Assembly: GCF_017161425.1 (NCBI RefSeq)
Contig: NZ_CP071057.1
Location: 1,488,001-1,552,000, forward strand
Length of the DNA stretch: 64,000 bases
Direction: 5' to 3'
Origin: Marinicauda algicola
GTDB lineage: Bacteria; Pseudomonadota; Alphaproteobacteria; Caulobacterales; Maricaulaceae
The notes beneath the pieces were generated by a model, which was not told the DNA's origin, made no database searches, and saw only the letters and a program-made list of their open reading frames with translations. Below are positions 17,514 to 25,815 of this stretch, one piece after another. The position numbers and the translations under genes were made by a program. How positions within the stretch are numbered: position 1 is the first letter of the stretch; every line of letters starts with the position of its first letter.

Positions 17514-17861
17514 GGGGTGTCCTCGTGATCCGGGGCCGGCGGGAGTCCTCTCCCCCGAATCGGAGGGAAGCGGACTCCTACTACGACTACTACCACCCTC
17601 CCCCCCCCCGCGGCGCGGGCGCGCGATGCGGGACGAAGGGCGGAGCCGAGGAGATAGACGATCATGGCGGGCAGTCTAGCCCGGCGCCTGCCACCCGGGG
17701 ACAAGGTGCAGGACAATCACAGCCGGACCGGAACGCCCCCGGGCCCGGCCCGCGTTCCTCCCCGTGACAGGCCCGCCGGACGGGCAAGGCGCGCGGCGAA
17801 CGCCGCACCCCCCGCCTCGCCCCGCCCGCGGAGCCGGCCAGCCACCAGGGAGCCCCTCCCC
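17514..17861. other. Intergenic region with hairpin and poly-C tract
   Basis: No gene seen in these 348 bases between the divergent HAD and CBS genes. They hold an inverted repeat with arms GGAGTCC (17542-17548) and GGACTCC (17572-17578), a CTA-rich pyrimidine stretch, and a run of ten C at 17600-17609. The rest is Pro/Arg/Gly-coding-like GC-rich DNA that could be read as an N-terminal extension of the CBS protein but does not resemble one. Confidence 0.6.
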
Positions 17862-18287
17862 ATGTATGTCGAGGAACTCATGACCCCCGCCGCGCGCGTG
17901 CGCACGGTCACCCGGGACACCGGGCTGCGCGAGGCCGCCCGGTTCATGCGCGAGGACGATACCGGCGTCCTGCCGGTCAATGACGGCGACACGCTCGTCG
18001 GCATCCTCACCGACCGCGACATCGCGATCCGCGCCGTCGCCGAGGGCATGCCCGCCGACACCCCGGTCGGCGAGGTCATGACCGGCGAGGTGCTGTACTG
18101 CTATGCCGACGCCCCGACCGAGGACGTCATCGTCAACATGCGCGACAACGCGATCCGGCGCATGCCCGTGGTCGACCGCGACAGGAATCTCAGGGGCATG
18201 GTCTCCATCGTCGACCTGACGAAGGGCAATCCCAAGACCGCCGGCGAGGCGCTCGCCAGGATCCACGACCAGCCGCCCCAGACCTAG
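17862..18287 (+). CDS. CBS-domain pair protein
   Basis: A 141-residue protein made of two CBS motifs: MYVEELMTPAARVRTV through GILTDRDIAIRAVAEG (about 1-62), then VGEVMTGEVLYCYADAP through MPVVDRDRNLRGMVSIVDL (about 67-130). A CBS pair forms a Bateman module that usually binds adenine nucleotides and senses energy status. There is no attached enzyme domain, so it probably acts through a partner. The start is the ATG at 17862; an in-frame start at 17664 would add a low-complexity Pro/Arg stretch. Confidence 0.88.
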   Translation: MYVEELMTPAARVRTVTRDTGLREAARFMREDDTGVLPVNDGDTLVGILTDRDIAIRAVAEGMPADTPVGEVMTGEVLYCYADAPTEDVIVNMRDNAIRRMPVVDRDRNLRGMVSIVDLTKGNPKTAGEALARIHDQPPQT

Positions 18288-18551
18288 CCTGGCCTGGCCT
18301 GGCCTGGCCTCGGCCACCTCGCCTCGCCCTGCCGCGCCGCACCTGCCCCCGGCAGGCCCCGGCAGGCCCGGCCTCGGCCGGCGCCCGCGCCGTCCTCCTC
18401 CCCCGGCGGCGAGGGCCCGGCCCGGCGAGCGGCCCGGAGCCTGAACTCCCGTGTGCGCCGCGCCTGACCCGCCCCCCTCCAGGCGCCCCGCGCACACGGC
18501 CTCCCTCGGCCCCGCGCCCTCGCCCGAAGCCCCGCCCCGCGCCGGCGTTCC

Positions 18552-18582
18552 AACCACGCCGTCGCGAGCGGGGTGGTTTTTT
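18552..18582 (+). terminator. Possible terminator downstream of the CBS gene
   Basis: AACCAC (18552-18557) can pair with GTGGTT (18573-18578), followed by TTTTTT ending at 18582. The loop is 15 bases and the element is 265 bases past the stop, so the assignment is weak. Confidence 0.35.
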
Positions 18583-18612
18583 GGCGTTCAACTCTCCAAG
18601 CACTCTAGGCGC

Positions 18613-18745
18613 ACCCCTCCCCTCGATGGGGAGGGTGGCCTCGCCGAAGGCGAGGTCGGGTGGAGTGAGAGGCCGGCCACCCACGGCTGCCGGCATCCCC
18701 CCCCGCACCCCGCTACGCGGGGCACCTCCCCCCTCGAGGGGGAGG
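18613..18745. repeat. Interspersed inverted-repeat element
   Basis: Four short hairpins: CCCTCCCC/GGGGAGGG (18615-18635), CCTCGCC/GGCGAGG (18639-18655), CCCCGC/GCGGGG (18708-18722) and CTCCCCC/GGGGGAG (18727-18744). Elements of this style are dispersed in many alphaproteobacterial genomes. Confidence 0.6.
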
Positions 18746-18753
18746 AGGGGATC

Positions 18754-19758
18754 CTACGCCAGCCGTTCCGCCAGCCAGGGCAGGCTCTCGTCGAGGCGGT
18801 AGTCGATGCCGGAGTGGTCGTCGTCGAATTCCTCGTAGCGGTGGGGCACGCCGAGCGCGGTGAGCCTGCGGGTGAGGCGGCGGGCGCCGTAGACGAGGTC
18901 GTACTGGTCGAGCCGGCCGCAATCGATGAACAGCGCCTTCAGGCGCTTCAGGTTCTGCCCGTGGCTCTCCACCAGGGTGAGGGGATCGCAGGCGCGCCAC
19001 TGCGCCCAGCGCTCCTCGATCAGCTCGCAGGTGTGGGGATCGACCGGCAGGCGGATGCCGAAGAGCGATTTCGGGTCGGGATCGTAGGTCGCCGCCATGG
19101 CGAGGATCATCAGGGCGTGGATATCGTCCCCGGAGGGCTTCCTGGCCGCCTCGAAGGCTTCGACGAAGTCCTTGACCGAGCCCTTGCGCGCGACCCGGCG
19201 CAGCGTGGCGGGCATGTCCTTCAGATAGGCGAGCTCGAAGGCCATGTCGCCGGAATGGCAGGCCGCACCGGCCCAGAAACCGGCGTGTTTGAGCGCGTGC
19301 ACGATCGCGCCGTAGCCGCCCGAGCTCTTGCCGAACACGGCGCGCCGGCCCTCGCCGCCGCACCCGAGGTTTTCCTCCACCGCCGGGACGAACTCGGAGA
19401 TGAGGATGTCCTCCCACGGGCCCATCACGGCGGAGTTGACGTACTGGTTGCCGCCCAGGCGCGTGTAGCAGTCGGGAAAGGCGACGACGCAGGGCTCCAG
19501 CCGGCCCTCGCCGTACAGCCGGTCGAGGCGCTCGGGCACGTTCTCGCCGAAATTCTTCCAGCTGGTGTGCGACAGGCCGCTGCCGGTATAGCCGGCGAGA
19601 CTCACCAGGAGGGGCAGGCCCTGCCCCCCATGCCCGTGCGGGGTCCACACATCGATCGCCCGGCGCACCGGATCGCCGAGGAAATTGTCCTTCAGGAGCT
19701 GCGATTCCACGAACAGGCGATGGACGGTCCCGGCGGGATGGGCGTGGCGCGCGGTCAT
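18754..19758 (-). CDS. Alpha/beta-hydrolase fold esterase (esterase D/enterochelin esterase-like)
   Basis: A 334-residue serine hydrolase. The nucleophile elbow is GKSSGG near residue 144, in AVFGKSSGGYGAIVHAL; candidate acid residues lie near FIDCGRLDQYD and the catalytic histidine is probably in EFDDDHSGIDYRL near the C terminus. The overall pattern (VSLAGYTGSG, PWEDILISEFVPAVE) matches the putative esterase (esterase D / Fes-like) family. No signal peptide is seen, so it is probably cytoplasmic; the ester substrate is unknown. GGAG lies 5 bases before the ATG. Confidence 0.85.
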   Translation of the reverse strand: MTARHAHPAGTVHRLFVESQLLKDNFLGDPVRRAIDVWTPHGHGGQGLPLLVSLAGYTGSGLSHTSWKNFGENVPERLDRLYGEGRLEPCVVAFPDCYTRLGGNQYVNSAVMGPWEDILISEFVPAVEENLGCGGEGRRAVFGKSSGGYGAIVHALKHAGFWAGAACHSGDMAFELAYLKDMPATLRRVARKGSVKDFVEAFEAARKPSGDDIHALMILAMAATYDPDPKSLFGIRLPVDPHTCELIEERWAQWRACDPLTLVESHGQNLKRLKALFIDCGRLDQYDLVYGARRLTRRLTALGVPHRYEEFDDDHSGIDYRLDESLPWLAERLA

Positions 19759-19872
19759 GAGGGCTCCTTTCGCGGTGGGTCAGGGGGAGCGTAGGGGGTG
19801 GGCGCGCACGATCAAGGCAAGACTGCGTTGAGTTTCTCCGCTTGAGCTGTCATGGCCCGGCTTGAGAGCCTG

Positions 19873-19970
19873 TCCCCGCGAAAGCGGGGAGGCCACCCAT
19901 GCCTCTCCGGCGGCGAGCGGTGGAGCGTCGAAGTTACGGCATGGGTCCCCCGGTCGATGCTTCGCATCGC
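19873..19970. repeat. Interspersed palindromic element
   Basis: The 249-base gap between recR and the esterase gene holds TCCCCGC-gaaa-GCGGGGA (19873-19890) and, 64 bases on, a palindrome around CGATGC-TTC-GCATCG (19955-19969) preceded by CATGGGTCCCCCGG. Sequences of this form are a common dispersed repeat in alphaproteobacteria. Confidence 0.55.
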
Positions 19971-20007
19971 CGGAGGATGACAAGATGGGGATCGGGCGAC
20001 GTGCGAA

Positions 20008-20610
20008 CTAGGCCGGCCTGCGGCTCTTGAAGGCCGCGGCGAGCGTGCCGTCGTCGAGATAGTCGAGCTCGCCGCCGACAGGCACGCCTCGGGCGAGCGA
20101 GGTGACCTCGACGCCCGCGCCTTCCAGCTTGTCGGCGATGTAATGGGCGGTGGTCTGGCCGTCGACCGTGGCGTTGAGCGCCAGGATGATCTCTTGCGTC
20201 TCCTCGCGGTTCGCGCGCTCGATCAGCGTGGCGATATTGAGCTGCTCGGGACCGACGCCGTCGAGCGCGGACAGCACGCCGCCGAGCACGTGATAGCGGC
20301 CCTTGAAAGCCGACGAGCGCTCGAGCGCCCACAGATCGCCGACGGTCTCCACCACGCAGATCACCTTCGGATCGCGCGCGCCGCTGGCGCAGATCGCGCA
20401 CGGGTCGGTGACGTCCAGATTGCCGCATTCGGAACACGACCTGATCTTGGCCGCGGCCTCGCCCATCGCGGCGGCCAGGGGCTCCATCAGCTGCTCGCGC
20501 TTCTTGAGCAGATGCAGCGCCGCGCGGCGCGCCGAGCGCGGCCCGAGGCCGGGCAGCTTGGCCAGCAGCTGGATCAGCCGCTCGATTTCGGGACCGGAGG
20601 CCTGGTTCAT
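20008..20610 (-). CDS. recR: Recombination mediator RecR
   Basis: A 200-residue RecR, which with RecO and RecF loads RecA on gapped DNA. The N-terminal helix-hairpin-helix ([22 protein letters not shown]), the four-cysteine zinc motif [16 protein letters not shown] and the Toprim domain ([15 protein letters not shown], then [20 protein letters not shown]) are present in the usual order and length. It is the last gene of the ffs-dnaX-ebfC-recR block, 7 bases after ebfC. Confidence 0.96.
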   Translation of the reverse strand: MNQASGPEIERLIQLLAKLPGLGPRSARRAALHLLKKREQLMEPLAAAMGEAAAKIRSCSECGNLDVTDPCAICASGARDPKVICVVETVGDLWALERSSAFKGRYHVLGGVLSALDGVGPEQLNIATLIERANREETQEIILALNATVDGQTTAHYIADKLEGAGVEVTSLARGVPVGGELDYLDDGTLAAAFKSRRPA

Positions 20611-20617
20611 GGGCGGG

Positions 20618-20962
20618 TCAGAACGGCCCGCCGCCCTTGCCGAAGGGCAGGTCGAGGCCGGGGGGGAGGCCGAGGCCCTGGGTGGCCTCGCTCATCACCT
20701 TCTGTTGCGCCTGTTCGGCCTTGCGGCGCGCATCGTTGAGGCCGGCGGCGAGCAGGTCCTCGAGCACCTCGATCTCGGAGGGATCGACCACGGAGGGGTC
20801 GAGATGCAGCTTCTTCACCTCGCCCTTGGCGGTCATCACGATCCTGACGAGGCCGCCGCCGGATTCGCCCGTCACCTCGACATCGGCGAGGCGTTCCTGG
20901 GCTTCCTGCATCTTCTTCTGCATGGCTTGGGCCTGCTTCATCAGGCCGGCGAGATCCTTCAT
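20618..20962 (-). CDS. ebfC: Nucleoid-associated protein YbaB/EbfC
   Basis: A 114-residue small DNA-binding protein, [20 protein letters not shown] at the start, then [22 protein letters not shown] and a long C-terminal helix, as in YbaB/EbfC. It forms dimers that bind and bridge DNA. Its start overlaps the stop of dnaX by 4 bases, so the genes are translationally coupled. Confidence 0.95.
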   Translation of the reverse strand: MKDLAGLMKQAQAMQKKMQEAQERLADVEVTGESGGGLVRIVMTAKGEVKKLHLDPSVVDPSEIEVLEDLLAAGLNDARRKAEQAQQKVMSEATQGLGLPPGLDLPFGKGGGPF

Positions 20963-22782
20963 GAGCGGCGCTCCTGGGCGATCGGGTCTTCAGGCATGTC
21001 CTGGGAGGGTGAAACGTCCGGGCCGGCGATCGGCTCCGCGGCCGGCGGGGCCTCGAGCGAGACGATCTCGGCGCCCGGAAACAGCGTCATCACCCTGACC
21101 ATGGCCGGATCGCGCCGGGCGCGCTCCTCGCGCTCGCGCGCCTCGCGCTGGCGGCGTTCGTAGAGCGTCTCGCCGCCGCGCGCCGCCTTGCCGTCGACGA
21201 ACCAGCGCGAGCCGGTGTGCTCGGCAAGGAAGCTCGCCAGGCGTCCGCCGAGATCGTGCGGCGCGCCCTCGGCGGCCTCGAAGATGAATTTCGGCGCGGC
21301 GATCGTGACCGGGCGCACGAAGCGCTCGACGTCGCGTTTCAGCGCGATGTCGCGCTCGCGCTCGATCAGGACCATCAGCTCCTCGATCGAGGACGGGCCT
21401 TGCGCATCGGGCTCTGCGGGTTCGGCCTTTGCGGATTCGGGCGCGGCCTCGTGCCGGGCCTGCGGCGCGGAGGGGGGCTGGGCCTCGGGCGCGGCAGGGG
21501 CCGCGTTGGACTGCGGCGCGGCGCCGCCGGCGATCAGGCGTGCAGCATCCTCGGGCGAAGGCAGCTGGGCGGCGGCCATCAGGCGGATCACCGCCATCTC
21601 CGCGGCCGAGACCGGATCGGGCGCGCTGCGCACGTCTTCCAGGCCGGTCAGGGCCGTCTTCCACAGCCGGGTGAGACCGGCGAGCGAGACCGAGGCGGCG
21701 AGCTCGGAGAGCACCTGCACGGTCTCCTTCGCCTCGGCGAGATCGGCATCCCCGCCCACGGCCTTGATGCGGCTCATGGCGTGGAGATAGTCGAGGATGT
21801 CGCGCATCAGCACCTGGGGATCGGCGCCGGCATCGTACTGGGCGCGCAGCTCCTCCAGCGCATCCCTCGCCCGGTTCTGCAGCGCGGCGGCGAGCAGGTC
21901 GAGCACGCGCGAGCGGTCGGCCAGGCCGAGCATGTCGCGCACGTTCTCCGCGCTCACCGGCCCGTCGCCCTCGGCCTGCACGATCGCCTGGTCGAGCAGG
22001 GACAGCGCGTCGCGCACCGAGCCTTCGGCCGCGCGCGCGATGGCCAGGAGCCCCTCGCGCTCCACGTTCGCGCCTTCGGTGCGCGCGATGTTTTCCAGGT
22101 GGTCGGCCAGCACGGTGCGGTCGACGCGCTTCAGGTCGAAGCGCTGGCAGCGCGACAGCACCGTGACCGGCACCTTGCGGATCTCGGTCGTGGCGAAGAC
22201 GAACTTCACGTGGCCCGGCGGCTCTTCCAGCGTCTTCAGGAGCGCATTGAAGGCCGCCGTCGACAGCATGTGGATCTCGTCGATGATGTAGACCTTGTAG
22301 CGCGCGCTGACCGGGGAATAGCGCACGCCCTCCAGGATCTCGCGGATGTCGCCGATGCCGGTGCGGCTGGCCGCGTCCATCTCCATCACGTCGACATGGG
22401 AGGATTTCGCGATCGCGGCGCAGTGCCGGCCCGGCGGCTCGAGCCGGATCGAGGGGCCCTTGACCGTGTCGGTCTCGTAGTTGAGGGCGCGCGCGATGAG
22501 GCGGGCGGTCGTCGTCTTGCCGACCCCCCTCACCCCGGTGAGCATGTAGGCGTGTGCGATCCGCCCGGCCTGGAAGGCGTTGGTGAGGGTGCGCACCATC
22601 GCGTCCTGGCCGATCAGGTCCTCGAAGGTCTGCGGGCGGTACTTGCGCGCCAGCACCTGATAGCCCGCCTTCGGGGCGGTCTCGGCGGGGGTGTCGAATC
22701 CGGGCAGCGCCACGTCGTCGGGGCCGGGGCCCTCGGGGAGGCCGGCATCCGCCTCGTGAGGATCGCGATCGAATTCGTCCAT
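20959..22782 (-). CDS. dnaX: DNA polymerase III subunit gamma/tau
   Basis: The clamp-loader ATPase of about 607 residues. After a non-conserved leader of about 40 residues comes YQVLARKYRPQTFEDLIGQ, Walker A GVRGVGKTTTARL, the DEIHMLS Walker B and sensor 1 FATTEIRKVP with the SRC arginine finger. The zinc-binding four-cysteine module between Walker A and B is reduced to one cysteine (GRHCAAI). A Pro/Ala-rich linker (about 415-470) precedes the tau-like C-terminal domain. ATG 22782 is used; GTG at 22785 is an alternative. Confidence 0.95.
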   Translation of the reverse strand: MDEFDRDPHEADAGLPEGPGPDDVALPGFDTPAETAPKAGYQVLARKYRPQTFEDLIGQDAMVRTLTNAFQAGRIAHAYMLTGVRGVGKTTTARLIARALNYETDTVKGPSIRLEPPGRHCAAIAKSSHVDVMEMDAASRTGIGDIREILEGVRYSPVSARYKVYIIDEIHMLSTAAFNALLKTLEEPPGHVKFVFATTEIRKVPVTVLSRCQRFDLKRVDRTVLADHLENIARTEGANVEREGLLAIARAAEGSVRDALSLLDQAIVQAEGDGPVSAENVRDMLGLADRSRVLDLLAAALQNRARDALEELRAQYDAGADPQVLMRDILDYLHAMSRIKAVGGDADLAEAKETVQVLSELAASVSLAGLTRLWKTALTGLEDVRSAPDPVSAAEMAVIRLMAAAQLPSPEDAARLIAGGAAPQSNAAPAAPEAQPPSAPQARHEAAPESAKAEPAEPDAQGPSSIEELMVLIERERDIALKRDVERFVRPVTIAAPKFIFEAAEGAPHDLGGRLASFLAEHTGSRWFVDGKAARGGETLYERRQREAREREERARRDPAMVRVMTLFPGAEIVSLEAPPAAEPIAGPDVSPSQDMPEDPIAQERRS

Positions 22783-22837
22783 CACGTCAGGCCGGCGCCC
22801 TTTCCCGCATGTCAGGTGGCGTAGGGGAGTAAAGAGG

Positions 22838-22936
22838 CGGAAGACCGGACGGCGACCCGAGCCGAAACTCGTTACGGCTGCTCCCTTCCGGGCCTGACCG
22901 GGTTGGCGAGGGGCTCGTCCGCCGCCGGCCTTCCTG
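22838..22936 (-). ncRNA. ffs: 4.5S signal recognition particle RNA
   Basis: Read on the minus strand, the segment carries the universally conserved SRP RNA hairpin: GGTCAGGCCCGGAAGG then GAGCAGCC, with the GGAA tetraloop and the asymmetric loop that binds Ffh. The flanks pair over roughly 20 bases (GGAAGGCCGGCGGCG with CGCCGTCCGGTCTTCC), giving a single rod of about 97 bases. It lies immediately upstream of dnaX, a common arrangement. Exact ends are estimated from the pairing. Confidence 0.9.
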
Positions 22937-22994
22937 AGCCCAATATCGGGGCAAGGGCCGGCTTATGCAAGCGGGCCGGTTCAGTCCCACCGCC

Positions 22995-23198
22995 TCAGAG
23001 CTCGCCCGTCTCGCGCAGGAAGGCGGCGTGCTGCTGCAGCACCGCGATGGTGCGCGGATCGCCGCCCTCGCCCACGAGGCGCTCGATCCACAGCTCGACC
23101 ACGCGCGCCTGGGTCTCCAGCCAGCGTGTCAGGGCAGGCTGGCTGGCGGGGCGCCGGTCCGCACCGCCCTCGATCACCCGCAGGTCCATCATCGCCAT
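22995..23198 (-). CDS. Small conserved-looking hypothetical protein
   Basis: A 67-residue protein, MAMMDLRVIEGG followed by two amphipathic helices (LTRWLETQARVVELWIERLV and TIAVLQQHAAFLRETGEL). GGGAGGAAG lies about 5 bases before the ATG at 23198, a very good ribosome-binding site, and third-codon composition is GC-rich as expected. A different overlapping frame is open but Arg/Gly-rich and is rejected. Family not recognised. Confidence 0.65.
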   Translation of the reverse strand: MAMMDLRVIEGGADRRPASQPALTRWLETQARVVELWIERLVGEGGDPRTIAVLQQHAAFLRETGEL

Positions 23199-23287
23199 CG
23201 CTTCCTCCCACTCGGCTCGACGCGGACACGAGCTTAGATGAAGTTGCGAAGCATTTGCAAGATGGCGAGCCCGGCCGCAGCAGAACG

Positions 23288-23317
23288 CAAAACCCCCGCG
23301 CCGAGGGCGCGGGGGTT
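23288..23317 (-). terminator. Rho-independent terminator after the outer-membrane barrel gene
   Basis: CCCCCGCGCC (23293-23302) pairs with GGCGCGGGGG (23306-23315). On the minus strand it is followed by TTTTG, 36 bases beyond the stop of the barrel gene. Confidence 0.85.
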
Positions 23318-23352
23318 GCGGTCCGCTGGCCTGAGGGGATCAGGCGCGAGGC

Positions 23353-23871
23353 CTAGAAGCGGCGGATATAGGTCGCGCCGAACGAATCGGCTTCCGCGTC
23401 GTCCTCGAACTCGTAGCGGGTGTACTCGACGCGCACCGCGTTCGGGCCGGCGAAGGCCCACTCGGCACCGGCGCCATAGGCGAAGCCGTCGGTGTCGTCG
23501 GACAGGGTCACGCCGGAGGCGGAGGCTTCCGCTTCCATGTAGGCATAGCCGGCGCGGGCGAACAGGGAGACCTGCTCGGACACCGGATACTGGCCCTTCA
23601 CGAAGGCGCCGAGCGCGTAGTCGAGCGAGACGTCCGCCGTGGTGCCGCCGAGATCGACGTCCTCGTCACCGAGGCCGACGAGCACTTCGCCTTCCAGGGC
23701 GACGAACTCGTTGAAGTCGTAGCCGCCACGCAGGTTCAGCGTGTTGAACTCGACATCGTCGAAATCGACGTAGGTGTAGCCGGCGCCGGCATAGAACCGG
23801 CCGGCTTCCTGAGCCGAGGCGCCGGAAACCGCGACGAGGGCGGCGGCGGAGGCGAGGAGGAGGGTTTTCAT
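23353..23871 (-). CDS. Outer-membrane beta-barrel protein
   Basis: A 172-residue secreted protein: signal peptide MKTLLLASAAALVAVSGASA, then alternating strands (GRFYAGAGYTYVDFDDVEF, LNLRGGYDFNEFVALEGEV, QVSLFARAGYAYMEAEA) ending in the outer-membrane sorting signature SFGATYIRRF with terminal Phe. It fits the 8-stranded OmpA-like/OMP_b-brl family, small porin or adhesion barrel. AAGGA spaced 9 bases before 23871 selects this ATG; the ATG at 23880 abuts the same site and is unlikely. It has its own terminator. Specific role unknown. Confidence 0.87.
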   Translation of the reverse strand: MKTLLLASAAALVAVSGASAQEAGRFYAGAGYTYVDFDDVEFNTLNLRGGYDFNEFVALEGEVLVGLGDEDVDLGGTTADVSLDYALGAFVKGQYPVSEQVSLFARAGYAYMEAEASASGVTLSDDTDGFAYGAGAEWAFAGPNAVRVEYTRYEFEDDAEADSFGATYIRRF

Positions 23872-24092
23872 GATCGACATTCCTTCTTTTGCTTTTGCGG
23901 GCCGGCTCTTCGTCCGGCCATCGCGGTCGATGTGAGCGCCGGCCGCGCACCCCGCAAGCGGTTCAGCGCAGCTCGCACATGCCGCGAATTTTTTGTGTGT
24001 CCTTGCGGATACGCACTGTGGCGCAAGCGTGGCAAAGGCGGGGCAAGTCTGCCTCAAAGCCTTGGCTGAACACACTTTTTCGCCGCAGGTCT

Positions 24093-24650
24093 CTACGCGG
24101 CGGGCTTGCTCCACTCAAACGATTCGAACCTGTCGTCGACCGGGGTCCCGGCGATGTGGTTGGCGTAGTTGGAGAGGGTCTTGATCGCATTGCCGAGCAG
24201 GACGTCGAAGACGTGCTTCCTGAGATAGCCCGCCTCGAGGAAGGCATCGACATCCTCCCCGGACAGCTCGCCGCGCTGGCGCACGACCTTGCGCGCGAAC
24301 TCGGCGAGCGCGTTCTGCTTGGCGTCGGGCAGCGGGCCGCCCTCGCGCAGCGCCTCGAGGGTTTCCTCGTCGAGCCCGGCCTGCTTGCCGGTCGCCGTGT
24401 GGGCGGCCATGCAGTAATGGCAGGCGTTCTCGTAGCTGATCGCGAGCAGCACGATCTGGCGCTCCTCGTCGTCCAGCCCGGAGTCTTCGTAGATCCGGTT
24501 CAGCGTGGTGTAGGCCTCCACCGCGGCCGGGCTCTCGGCGAGCACGCCCAGCAGGTTGGGCACGAAGCCGAACGCCTCCCTGGCCTCTTCCAGCGTCTCG
24601 CGTGCGTCGGCGGGGGCATTGCTCTCGGTGTAGACTTCGAACTTGACCAT
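24093..24650 (-). CDS. Carboxymuconolactone decarboxylase/AhpD-like protein
   Basis: A 185-residue helical protein of the AhpD-like superfamily. The redox motif ENACHYCMAAHTATG contains the CxxC pair (CHYC) and downstream His used by AhpD for peroxiredoxin reduction. The flanking helices (ETLEEAREAFGFVPNLLGVL, LSNYANHIAGTPVDDRF) match uncharacterised peroxidase-related members. Likely role is thiol-based peroxide or alkylhydroperoxide defence; the partner is not in the window. ATG 24650 gives the family start MVKFEVY; upstream in-frame extension is rejected. Confidence 0.87.
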   Translation of the reverse strand: MVKFEVYTESNAPADARETLEEAREAFGFVPNLLGVLAESPAAVEAYTTLNRIYEDSGLDDEERQIVLLAISYENACHYCMAAHTATGKQAGLDEETLEALREGGPLPDAKQNALAEFARKVVRQRGELSGEDVDAFLEAGYLRKHVFDVLLGNAIKTLSNYANHIAGTPVDDRFESFEWSKPAA

Positions 24651-24795
24651 CTGCGGTCTCCTTCCATCAGCGGGCGTCGACCCGGTTACGCTGCGCGAGG
24701 TGGGCCCGTTCCGGCGCGGCTGAAACCCGGGCGCAGTCACATCGCCATCACGTCCCGATCACGCCCTCGCGCTTGGCGCCGCGATCGGCTAGGTC

Positions 24796-25680
24796 ATGGA
24801 CATGACCGATCCCAGACCCCTCACCTTCACCCGCTCGCCCCTGGACTTCTCCGGCCTGGAACGCGCCGATGCCGACTGGATCGCGGCCCGGCGCGAGCAT
24901 CCCGAGGCGAGGGTGCTGCTCCTGCACAAGGGCGATCTCGCCACCGATTCGGCGGGCGAACCCTTCGTCGTGCGGGCACGCGAGACCCGCGACCTGCCGC
25001 TCGACCGGCCCGGCCTCGTCTTCCTCGGTGTGTGGAACGGCGTGCCCTGGTTCTGCGCCGCCCTGAAGCCCGGCTCGGTACCCGACGGGGTGCCCTTCCG
25101 GCTTGCCGCGATGAAGGCCGAGGCCGACTTCGCCTGCCTGATGGGCCGGGCGCGCTCGCTGCTGTCCTGGCACGGGCGGCGCAAGTTCTGCTCCAATTGC
25201 GGGGCGGAGAACCGGCCCGATCCCGGCGGGCTGAAGCTCGACTGCCCGGCCTGCGGGATGGAGCATTTCCCGCGCGTCGATCCGAGCGTGATCATGCTGC
25301 CCCATGCCGGGGACCGATGCGTGATGGGCCGCCAGGCGAGCTGGCCGCCGGGCATGTACGCCACGCTCGCCGGCTTCATGGAGCCGGGCGAGACGATCGA
25401 GGAGGCCTGTGCGCGCGAGACGAAGGAGGAGATCGGGCGCACCGTGCTGAAGGCCGAATACATCGAGAGCCAGCCCTGGCCCTTCCCCTCCTCGCTGATG
25501 ATCGGGCTCATCGCCGAGATCGACGAGGGCGAACTCTTTCCCGACGACGACCTGGAAGATGCGCGCTGGTTCACGCGGGAAGAGGTGCGCGCGCTCTACG
25601 AGAGCGAGATGGCGAAATGGGCCCCGCCCAACTTCTCCATCTCCCGCCGGCTCATCGACACCTGGCTGAATCGGGGCTGA
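24796..25680 (+). CDS. nudC: NAD(+) diphosphatase / NADH pyrophosphatase
   Basis: A 294-residue Nudix hydrolase that cleaves NAD(H) to NMN(H) and AMP and removes NAD caps from RNA. The order is N-terminal domain, zinc ribbon (CSNCGAENRPDP through CPACG, about residues 133-156), and the Nudix box GFMEPGETIEEACARETKEE with its conserved Glu residues. The NADH-specific SQPWPFPSSLM motif near residue 232 distinguishes NudC from other Nudix enzymes. A second ATG lies at 24802. Confidence 0.95.
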   Translation: MDMTDPRPLTFTRSPLDFSGLERADADWIAARREHPEARVLLLHKGDLATDSAGEPFVVRARETRDLPLDRPGLVFLGVWNGVPWFCAALKPGSVPDGVPFRLAAMKAEADFACLMGRARSLLSWHGRRKFCSNCGAENRPDPGGLKLDCPACGMEHFPRVDPSVIMLPHAGDRCVMGRQASWPPGMYATLAGFMEPGETIEEACARETKEEIGRTVLKAEYIESQPWPFPSSLMIGLIAEIDEGELFPDDDLEDARWFTREEVRALYESEMAKWAPPNFSISRRLIDTWLNRG

Positions 25681-25815
25681 CGGGCGCGACGAGGTGACGC
25701 GTAGGCGCGGCCCTGCAAGGCGTTAAGTAGGAAAGCACACTGCAGACATTGCCTCGACGCGCGGGGCGTGCCAAACACGGCGCCGAATTTCTGGACAGGT
25801 AGAGAGAGGACGTCG

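Larger units (their letters stand above)
18288..18753. other. GC-rich repeat-bearing intergenic region
   Basis: 466 bases between convergent genes with no convincing gene. It starts with four tandem CCTGG units (18288-18307), continues with low-complexity C/G-rich DNA, includes a hairpin with T-run at 18552-18582, and ends in a block of four inverted repeats (18613-18745). Confidence 0.6.

Noticed and set aside
17664-17861. N-terminal extension of the CBS protein
   Set aside because: The added residues are low-complexity Pro/Arg/Gly, and the CBS motif starts directly at ATG 17862.
18288-18310. CCTGG tandem array as a functional element
   Set aside because: Only four short units next to low-complexity GC-rich DNA; simplest explanation is replication slippage.
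18451-19794. Open frame on the plus strand opposite the esterase
   Set aside because: The esterase on the minus strand has a nucleophile elbow and family pattern; the plus-strand frame starts in repeat DNA.
23872-24114. N-terminal extension of the outer-membrane barrel gene
   Set aside because: The extension is not exported-like and the AAGGA site plus signal peptide set the start at 23871.
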